Origin: CADCTB01 sp035494015
Lineage (GTDB): Bacteria > Actinomycetota > Acidimicrobiia > Acidimicrobiales > AC-14
Direction: 5' to 3'
Assembly: GCA_035494015.1 (NCBI GenBank)
Contig: DATJHJ010000050.1
Span: forward strand, 1 to 57,229
Length of the DNA stretch: 57,229 nucleotides
Positions 1-5,635 of the stretch are shown here, piece after piece. The first letter of the stretch is position 1; the number at the start of each line of letters is the position of its first letter. The notes under the pieces are model-generated. The model was given only the letters and a program-made list of their open reading frames with translations. It was not told where the DNA came from and searched no databases. The position numbers were made by a program, and so were the translations under genes.

Positions 1-185
1 ACGGCCAGGGCCAGGATGCCGGGGGCCAGGAAGTCGATCGGCTCGGCCGTGTTCGTCGGCAGCACGTCGACGGTCGAGAAGAAGGCGAGCAGCAGGATCG
101 GGATGCCGAGCGACAGCAGGACCGACTCGCCCCGCCGCAGGGTGAGGGCCAGCTCCACCCTGGTCTGGGCCACCAACCTCTTCAC
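1..185 (-). CDS. ABC-2 type transporter permease (5' part only)
   Basis: Only the first 61 codons are inside the window; the gene runs off the left edge. The GTG start at 185 overlaps the TGA of the upstream ATPase as GTGA, so the two are translationally coupled. The visible protein starts with a basic helix (KRLVAQTRVELALTLRRGES) followed by a hydrophobic segment at about residues 23-40, as in the cytoplasmic N-terminus and first membrane helix of ABC-2 exporter permeases. Its partner is the ATPase next door. The substrate cannot be told. Confidence 0.7.
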   Translation of the reverse strand, partial: MKRLVAQTRVELALTLRRGESVLLSLGIPILLLAFFSTVDVLPTNTAEPIDFLAPGILALA

Positions 186-1090
186 GACGGCTCGCTCGTC
201 AGGCGCAGGAAGACGTCTTCCAGGGACTGGCGGCCGGCCCGCAGGTCGGCGAGCGGCAGGTCGCGCTCGGCCAGCCAGGCGGTGAGGGCCGCCACCGTGA
301 GGGGCGACGGCGGGGCGCCGACCCGGTACTCGCCCGGCCGCACCTCCACGACTTCGGCGGCCAGGTGAGCGGACAGCGCGGCCACGTCGACCGGCGCCGG
401 CGTGCCGAAGGCGAACGAGGGGCGGTCGGTGGGCGACATCAGCTCGGCCGGCGTCCCGCTGGCCAGCAACGTGCCGTGGTCGACGATCACCACCCGGTCG
501 GCCACCCGCTCGGCCTCGTCGAGCTCGTGGGTGGCCAGCAGGACGCACGTCCCCCGGTCCCGCAGCTCGCCGATGACCTGGCGGATGACCTGGCGCCCGC
601 CCACGTCGACCCCCGCGGTGGGCTCGTCCAGGAACGCCACCTCGGGCTTGCCGATGAGGGCCAGGGCCAGCGACAGCCGCTGCTGCTCGCCCCCGGAAAG
701 CCGCCGCAGCTGGGTGCGGGCGACTGCACCCAGGCCCAACCGGTCGAGCAGGGCGGTGGGATCCTCGGGGCGGTCGTAGAAGGCGGCGAACAGCCGGACC
801 GCCTCCACGGGCCGGATGCCCGGATAGATCCCGCCCTTCTGCAGCATCACCCCGATGCGAGGGGCGAGGCGGGCGTGGTCGGCGATCGGGTCCAGGTCCA
901 GCACCCGCACCGCGCCCGACGTGGGCGACCGGTAGCCCTCCAGCGTCTCGACCGTCGTCGTCTTGCCCGCCCCGTTCGGGCCCAGCAGGGCGACGACCTG
1001 GCCCGCCTCGGCCGAGAAGGAGAGGTCGTCGACGGCCGTGACGCCGCCGGGGTAGCGGACGACCAGCCGGGAAACGTCTATGGCCGGCAT
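182..1090 (-). CDS. ABC transporter ATP-binding protein (ABC-2 / DrrA type)
   Basis: Energises an ABC-2 exporter together with the permease that follows. All nucleotide-binding motifs are visible: Walker A GPNGAGKT (about residues 37-44), signature LSGGEQQR, Walker B VAFLDEP and H-loop ATHELDEAE. The 302-residue length, with about 90 residues after the ATPase core, is typical of the DrrA/CcmA-like drug or polyketide exporter family. I chose ATG at 1090 over GTG at 1099 because a TAGCGT -10 hexamer ends 7 nt before it and would overlap the GTG. Substrate unknown; antibiotic, lipid or heme-related export are all possible. Confidence 0.9.
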   Translation of the reverse strand: MPAIDVSRLVVRYPGGVTAVDDLSFSAEAGQVVALLGPNGAGKTTTVETLEGYRSPTSGAVRVLDLDPIADHARLAPRIGVMLQKGGIYPGIRPVEAVRLFAAFYDRPEDPTALLDRLGLGAVARTQLRRLSGGEQQRLSLALALIGKPEVAFLDEPTAGVDVGGRQVIRQVIGELRDRGTCVLLATHELDEAERVADRVVIVDHGTLLASGTPAELMSPTDRPSFAFGTPAPVDVAALSAHLAAEVVEVRPGEYRVGAPPSPLTVAALTAWLAERDLPLADLRAGRQSLEDVFLRLTSEPS

Positions 1091-1097
1091 CACCGGC

Positions 1098-1103
1098 ACG
1101 CTA
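1098..1103 (-). promoter_or_regulatory. -10 element of the ABC transporter operon
   Basis: TAGCGT read on the minus strand, ending 7 nt before the ATG at 1090, which predicts a leaderless mRNA. It shares two base pairs with the opposing -10 of serS. Confidence 0.5.
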
Positions 1104-1107
1104 CCGT
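1102..1107 (+). promoter_or_regulatory. -10 element of serS
   Basis: TACCGT ending 6 nt before the serS ATG at 1114, consistent with a leaderless transcript. It interlocks with the divergent -10 of the ABC genes. Confidence 0.5.
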
Positions 1108-1113
1108 CCGTTG

Positions 1114-2409
1114 ATGCTCGACCCCAGGCGGCTGCGGACGGATCTGGAGGCGGTGAAGGCCGGCCTGGCCCGCCGCGGGATCGACCTGTCCGAGATCGAC
1201 CGGGCGGTGGCCCTCGACGCCGAGCAGCGGGCCCTGAAGGCCCAGGCCGACGAGCTGCGGGCCCAGATCAAGGCCCTGTCCAAGGAGGTCGGCCAGGCCC
1301 GGCGCGACGGGGACGTCGCCGCGTCGGAGGCGAAGGCGGCGGAGAGCCGCCTGCTGGGCGAGGAGGAGCGCAAGGTGGACGCCCAGGCCGCCGCCGCCGC
1401 CGCCGACCTTCGCGACATCCTGCTGCGGACGCCGAACCTGCCAGCCGACGACGCCCCCGACGGCGGCTCCGAGGCCGACAACGTCGTCGTGCGCACGGAG
1501 GGGTACGACGGCGGGGCGTACGCCGACCACCAGCGGGTGCCGCACTGGGACATCGGCACCCAACTCGGCATCCTCGACCTCGAGCGAGGGGCCAAGCTGT
1601 CCGGCTCCATGTTCCCGGTCTTCCGGGGCCAGGGGGCCACCCTGGTCCGGGCCCTGTGCCAGCTGGCGCTGGACCGCAACGCCGACGCCTTCGAGGAGAT
1701 CCGCCCGCCCAGCCTGGTCCGCACCGACACCATGGTCTCCACCGGCCACCTCCCCAAGTTCGCCGACGAGGGCTACCACCTGGAGCGGGACGACCTGTGG
1801 GCCATCCCCACCGCCGAGGTCCCGCTGACCTCGCTGGCCCGTGACGAGATCCTGGCCGAGGCCGACCTGCCCATGCGGCTGATGGCCTACACGCCGTGCT
1901 TCCGCCGCGAGGCGGGGGCGGCGGGCCGGGATACCCGTGGCCTGCTCCGGGTGCACGAGTTCGACAAGGTCGAGATCCTGGCCTACGCCACGCCCGAGCA
2001 GGCCCGGGACGTGCACCAGGAGCTGCTGGCCCGGGCCGAGGGGTCGCTGAAGGCCCTGGGCCTGGCCTATCGGGTGCTGGACCTGTGCGCCGGCGACCTG
2101 GGGGGTTCGGCGGCCCGCACGTTCGACTTGGAGGTCTACGCCCCCGGGTGCGGGATGTGGCTGGAGGCGTCCTCCGTCTCCTGGTTCAGCGACTACCAGG
2201 CCCGCCGGGCCAACATCCGCTACCGGCCGGCGGCGCGGGGCGGCACCGAGACGGTGCACACCCTCAACGGGTCGGCGCTGGCCGTTCCCCGGGTCTGGGC
2301 CGCCGTGGTCGAGACCCACCGCCAGCCCGACGGCAGCGTCGCCCTCCCCGAGGCGCTGTGGCCCTACTTCCGCGGCGCCCGCGCCATCCCGCCTGCGCCG
2401 GCCCCGTGA
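1114..2409 (+). CDS. serS: Seryl-tRNA synthetase
   Basis: Charges tRNA-Ser with serine (class II aminoacyl-tRNA synthetase, cytoplasmic). At 431 aa it has the usual length. The N-terminal tRNA-binding coiled coil covers about residues 1-105, rich in A, E, K and R. Class II motif 2 is seen as CFRREAGAAGRDTRGLLRVH, and motif 3 as NGSALAVPRVWAAVVETHR. The region WLEASSVSWFSDYQARR matches the serine-site segment of the family. ATG at 1114 is preferred to TTG at 1111 because it lies 6 nt after a TACCGT box. The gene leads a run that continues into the small membrane protein and sdhCD through overlapping stops and starts. Confidence 0.96.
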   Translation: MLDPRRLRTDLEAVKAGLARRGIDLSEIDRAVALDAEQRALKAQADELRAQIKALSKEVGQARRDGDVAASEAKAAESRLLGEEERKVDAQAAAAAADLRDILLRTPNLPADDAPDGGSEADNVVVRTEGYDGGAYADHQRVPHWDIGTQLGILDLERGAKLSGSMFPVFRGQGATLVRALCQLALDRNADAFEEIRPPSLVRTDTMVSTGHLPKFADEGYHLERDDLWAIPTAEVPLTSLARDEILAEADLPMRLMAYTPCFRREAGAAGRDTRGLLRVHEFDKVEILAYATPEQARDVHQELLARAEGSLKALGLAYRVLDLCAGDLGGSAARTFDLEVYAPGCGMWLEASSVSWFSDYQARRANIRYRPAARGGTETVHTLNGSALAVPRVWAAVVETHRQPDGSVALPEALWPYFRGARAIPPAPAP

Positions 2410-2552
2410 GCACCCCCCAGGTGCTGTTCGCGATCGCCCTGGGCACCATCACCCTGGTGATCACCGGCTTCGCCCTCTACGTCGCCTCGTCCACCATGTG
2501 GGGCGACCGGTGGTACTCCCGCCGCCGGCCGGACGACCCGGTCAGCAAGTGA
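2406..2552 (+). CDS. Small single-span membrane protein before sdhC
   Basis: 48 aa, GTG start overlapping the serS stop as GTGA, and itself ending in a GTGA overlap with sdhC, so it sits inside a coupled serS-sdhCD transcript. One hydrophobic helix (about residues 6-27, LFAIALGTITLVITGFALYV) is followed by a short basic tail ending RRRPDDPVSK. I do not recognise a family. Its position suggests an accessory or assembly role for succinate dehydrogenase, or a chance neighbour. The coupling at both ends is good evidence that it is translated. Confidence 0.6.
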   Translation: MSTPQVLFAIALGTITLVITGFALYVASSTMWGDRWYSRRRPDDPVSK

Positions 2553-2926
2553 GCCCGGCCAGCACCCGCTACAAGGGCAAGTCGGGCCAGTGGGCCTTCC
2601 TCCTGCACCGGATCACCGGGTTCCTGGTCTTCCTGTTCCTGCTGCTGCACGTGGTCGACGTGTCCCTGCTGCGGTGGCCGGCGACGTACGACCAGGTCCA
2701 CCGCCTGTACGGGAACGTGGTCCTGCGCATGTTCGAGGTCGGCCTGCTGTTCGCCCTCGTGTTCCACACCCTGAACGGGCTGCGCATCGTCGCCGTCGAC
2801 GTCTTCCCCGAGGCCGTCCGCAACCAGCGCCGGCTGTTCCAGGCCGTGGTGGCCCTGACCGTGGCGGCCGGTGTCCCCGGGGGGATCGTCATCCTGTGGC
2901 CGTTCATCAACGGGCGCATCCTGTGA
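2549..2926 (+). CDS. sdhC: Succinate dehydrogenase cytochrome b556 subunit
   Basis: Membrane anchor subunit of complex II, binding heme b and quinone. 125 aa with three hydrophobic helices. The N-terminal signature HRITGF (about residues 20-25) is the SdhC motif that contributes to the quinone site, and FHTLNGLR (about residue 73) holds the candidate heme-ligand histidine. It overlaps the upstream small gene and the downstream sdhD by GTGA junctions. The catalytic sdhA and sdhB genes do not follow, which is unusual because sdhCDAB is the common order. Confidence 0.9.
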   Translation: MSPASTRYKGKSGQWAFLLHRITGFLVFLFLLLHVVDVSLLRWPATYDQVHRLYGNVVLRMFEVGLLFALVFHTLNGLRIVAVDVFPEAVRNQRRLFQAVVALTVAAGVPGGIVILWPFINGRIL

Positions 2927-3315
2927 GCACCCGCGAGCGGGAGCCGGCGACGCGCCCGGCCCGCAGGCGCAGCGCCGAGGCGTGGTCCTGGGCCTTCATG
3001 CGCCTGTCGGGCCTGGCCCTGGTGTTCCTGGCCCTCATCCACTTCACCGTCACCCATATCGTCAACGACGTGGCCCACACCGACTACGACTTCGTGGCCG
3101 AGCGCTGGCACAACCCGGCGTGGCGGTTCTTCGACTGGCTGCTGCTGGTCCTGGCCCTGGGCCACGGGGCCAACGGCCTGCGGTGGATCGTGGACGACTA
3201 CGTCCGGGCGCCCGGTCCCCGCCGGGCGGTCAAGGGCGTCCTCTACGGCCTGGCTGCGGCCATGGCCATCGTGGGCACGCTGACCATCCTGGCCTTCCCG
3301 ACCCGGCCCCGATAA
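2923..3315 (+). CDS. sdhD: Succinate dehydrogenase hydrophobic membrane anchor subunit
   Basis: Second membrane anchor of complex II, 130 aa, three transmembrane helices. A basic N-terminus (about 20 residues) precedes FMRLSGLALVFLALIHF, the family's first helix. GHGANGLRW (about residues 85-93) contains the second candidate heme-ligand histidine and the conserved NGLR. The GTG start overlaps the sdhC stop. It ends the operon: the next gene starts 29 bp on, behind its own -10 box, and is unrelated. sdhA and sdhB must be elsewhere if the complex is functional. Confidence 0.88.
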   Translation: MSTREREPATRPARRRSAEAWSWAFMRLSGLALVFLALIHFTVTHIVNDVAHTDYDFVAERWHNPAWRFFDWLLLVLALGHGANGLRWIVDDYVRAPGPRRAVKGVLYGLAAAMAIVGTLTILAFPTRPR

Positions 3316-3330
3316 GCGCCGGCCCGGCGT

Positions 3331-3336
3331 TACCGT
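3331..3336 (+). promoter_or_regulatory. -10 element of the HExxH protease gene
   Basis: TACCGT ending 8 nt before the ATG at 3345; leaderless start predicted. Confidence 0.45.
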
Positions 3337-3344
3337 TGGCAGCC

Positions 3345-4733
3345 ATGGACGGCGACGGTCCTCCCAGGGCGGCGCCCTCCACCGGGACCACCGTCGGCGT
3401 GCTGATCGCCATGGCCGTGGTCCTGCTGGTCGCCGGGCTGGGGATCGCCCGCGTCCGGAATGCCCAGGACACCCTGCGCAAGGCCATCGCCAGCGTCACC
3501 ACCACCACGCCGGCGACGGCGCCCTCCACGCCGGCCACCCCGCCCCAAGGCTCGACCCTGTCGCCCGAGCAGCAGAAGGCGGTCGACGACGTCAAGGCCC
3601 AGGTCTCGGCCATCCGCGGCCTGGCCTGGAAGGCCGACCTGCCCATCCGGGTGGTGTCGCGGGCCGAGCTGGCCCGGCGGGTGAAGGAGCTCAACGCCCA
3701 GGACGAGGCCAAGCACCGCGACGAGATCGCCGCCGACGCGTCGGTGCTCAAGCTGCTCCAGCTCATCCCCCGCGACCTCGACTACACCAAGGCCGTCGAC
3801 GACCTGCTGGCGGGCGGCGTGCTCGGGTTCTACGACGACGAAGCCAAGGAGCTCTTCGTCGGCGGGGAGGGCACGGGCGTCCCTGACCCCGCCACTCGCT
3901 CCGTCCTGGCCCACGAGCTGACCCACGCCCTCACCGACCAGCAGTTCGACTTCGCCTCGAAGAGCAAGGCCCTCGACGACGCCCACAAGAGCGAGGAGTC
4001 CTTCGCCTTCACCGCGCTCATCGAGGGCGACGCCGAGTTGGTCCGTACCATGTGGGAGGCCCAGCACCTGTCGGCGTCCGAGCGGGCCCAGGCCGCGGCA
4101 GGCAGCAGCGACAGCGGCGGCGCCTACGAGAAGGCCCCGCCCTACCTGCTCAACTCGCTCCAGCTGCCGTACGTGCAGGGCCTCGATTTCGTGCGGGCCC
4201 GCTACCGGGCCGGCGGGTTCGCCGCCGTCGACGACGCCTACAAGAACCCGCCGACGTCCACCGAGCAGATCCTTCACCCGGAGGCCTACCCGGCCCAGGG
4301 ATGGACGGCCCCGCCCCTGCCCGACCTCGGCGCGGCCACGGGCTGTGGCACCGTCGACACCGGGACCCTCGGTGAGTTCGACATGGGCGAGGTGCTGGCC
4401 GAGCAGGTGAAGGACGCCGAAGCGGCGACGGCCGCCGCAGGCTGGAACGGCGATGCCTACGGCGTCGTGCGCTGCGGCACGGCCATCGGGATGGCCGACC
4501 GCTGGAAGACCGACACCCCGGCCGACGCCGCCGACCTGGTGACGAGCCTGGACAAGTGGGCACGGGGCTGGTCGGGCGGGAACAAGGCGCCCGACGCCGA
4601 CGGCCGCTTCACCGGCCCGAAGGGTTCCGGGCGCGTCGTGCGCTCGGCCAGTGGCGTGGTCGACCTGGTCCTGGCCGACGACTTGGCCACCGCCGACCGC
4701 CTGGTCCGCGCCCTGCCGGCGCCGGCGGCCTGA
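3345..4733 (+). CDS. Membrane-anchored HExxH zinc metallopeptidase-like protein
   Basis: 462 aa. After a short cytoplasmic N-terminus there is one membrane segment (about residues 19-39, VGVLIAMAVVLLVAGLGIA), then a Thr/Pro/Ala-rich linker (TTTTPATAPSTPATPP), then a long extracytoplasmic domain. AHELTHALTDQQF at about residues 187-199 is a HExxH zinc site, and EGDAELVRTMW about 40 residues later could supply the third (Glu) ligand, as in gluzincins. LGFYDDEAKELFV lies just before. The substrate is unknown; the topology suggests a cell-surface or envelope protease. It is flanked on its 3' side by a palindromic repeat that begins 18 bp after its stop. Confidence 0.7.
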   Translation: MDGDGPPRAAPSTGTTVGVLIAMAVVLLVAGLGIARVRNAQDTLRKAIASVTTTTPATAPSTPATPPQGSTLSPEQQKAVDDVKAQVSAIRGLAWKADLPIRVVSRAELARRVKELNAQDEAKHRDEIAADASVLKLLQLIPRDLDYTKAVDDLLAGGVLGFYDDEAKELFVGGEGTGVPDPATRSVLAHELTHALTDQQFDFASKSKALDDAHKSEESFAFTALIEGDAELVRTMWEAQHLSASERAQAAAGSSDSGGAYEKAPPYLLNSLQLPYVQGLDFVRARYRAGGFAAVDDAYKNPPTSTEQILHPEAYPAQGWTAPPLPDLGAATGCGTVDTGTLGEFDMGEVLAEQVKDAEAATAAAGWNGDAYGVVRCGTAIGMADRWKTDTPADAADLVTSLDKWARGWSGGNKAPDADGRFTGPKGSGRVVRSASGVVDLVLADDLATADRLVRALPAPAA

Positions 4734-4750
4734 GCGCCTCCCGCCGACCG

Positions 4751-4791
4751 TTTGGTCGATCCGCGGCCCTATGCGACCCCGGATTGACCAA
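4751..4791 (-). repeat. Palindromic repeat family A, copy 1 (holds the stop codon of the VOC gene)
   Basis: About 41 bp with inverted ends TTGGTCAATC and GATCGACCAA (minus-strand reading) around the core GGGGTCGCATAGGGCCGCG. It matches the copy at 56922-56962 at about 38 of 41 positions. The TAG inside the core is the stop codon of the glyoxalase-fold gene at 4769, whose last residues GQSGVA are encoded by the element. Confidence 0.8.
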
Positions 4792-5137
4792 TCGCTTCCG
4801 GCCGGGCGTGGCGGGGTTCGTACATGCCCAGCTCGCCGCCGCCGGGGAGCTTGATCGTGGTCAGCAGCCCCCATCCGCGGTCCATGACCGGCCCGGCGAA
4901 GGCGACCCCCTTGGCCGTGAGCTCGGCGACGGTGGCCTCGATGTCGTCGCACAGCAGGTACAGCTCGTGGCTGCCGGGGCCGTCGGTGGGGTGCACGGCG
5001 ATCTCGGCCGGCGGGGCGGCCAGGATGAGCCACCCGTCGCCGGCGTCGACGTGGCCGAGGCCGAGGAGATCCTGCAGGAAGCGCCGGTCGGCGTCGGCGT
5101 CGCGGCTGTAGACGATGGCGTGGACTCCGTTGATCAT
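4769..5137 (-). CDS. VOC (glyoxalase/bleomycin-resistance fold) protein
   Basis: 122 aa from ATG at 5137: MINGVHAIVYSRDADADRRF opens the classic beta-alpha-beta VOC module, with ELYLLCDDIEATVAELTAKG starting the second half and ending in LGMYEPRH. Proteins of this fold bind a metal and act as isomerases, dioxygenases or resistance proteins; the substrate here is not predictable. The last six residues, GQSGVA, come from an intergenic palindromic repeat that has replaced the native 3' end. It diverges from the SnoaL-like gene. The start is supported by a TATCGT box 6 nt upstream. Confidence 0.85.
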   Translation of the reverse strand: MINGVHAIVYSRDADADRRFLQDLLGLGHVDAGDGWLILAAPPAEIAVHPTDGPGSHELYLLCDDIEATVAELTAKGVAFAGPVMDRGWGLLTTIKLPGGGELGMYEPRHARPEAIGQSGVA

Positions 5138-5143
5138 GATCGA

Positions 5144-5149
5144 ACGATA
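5144..5149 (-). promoter_or_regulatory. -10 element of the VOC gene
   Basis: TATCGT on the minus strand ends 6 nt before the ATG at 5137; leaderless start predicted. Confidence 0.45.
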
Positions 5150-5189
5150 GGGTCGGCGGGCGCTGGGCGGAGAGAAGGGGAGTAACGGG

Positions 5190-5582
5190 ATGGACAGTGA
5201 GCAGGGCAAGGAGCTCGTCCGCCGCTACATGGACGAGGCGTGGAACGGCGGCGACGTCGACGTGATCGACGAGCTGTTCGCGCCCGAGCTGGCGCCGCGG
5301 CTCAAGGCCCTCGTCGAGGCGTTCCGGGCCGGCTTCCCGGACTGGCACGGCGTGGTCGAGGACTTCGTGGTCGAGGGGGACAAGGTGGCCAACCGGTGGA
5401 CTGCCAAGGCCACCCACACCGGCAACTTCTACGGCATCCCGGCCACGGGCAAGACGGTGGCCGTCGAGGGCATCACCATCCACCACATCGCCGACGGCAA
5501 GATCGTGGCCGACTGGAGCCAGACCGACCAGCTCGCGCTCATGCAGCAGCTCGGCGTGGCGCCCGGCCCCGGCGGGCAGTAG
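5190..5582 (+). CDS. SnoaL-like ester cyclase family protein
   Basis: 130 aa with the small NTF2-like fold of SnoaL-type proteins: an N-terminal helix (GKELVRRYMDEAWNGGDVDV), FRAGFPDWHGVVEDFVVEGD, then NRWTAKATHTGNFYGIPATG and a C-terminal strand GKIVADWSQTDQLALMQQLG. The family includes polyketide cyclases but most members are of unknown function. A Shine-Dalgarno-like GAGAAGGGGAG lies just upstream, unlike the divergent leaderless neighbour. No polyketide genes are nearby, so a biosynthetic role is not implied. Confidence 0.85.
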   Translation: MDSEQGKELVRRYMDEAWNGGDVDVIDELFAPELAPRLKALVEAFRAGFPDWHGVVEDFVVEGDKVANRWTAKATHTGNFYGIPATGKTVAVEGITIHHIADGKIVADWSQTDQLALMQQLGVAPGPGGQ

Positions 5583-5635
5583 GGCCCCGGCGCTAGCCTC
5601 CGCCCCAGGCAGGCCCTTGAAGGGGGGCGACGGGC

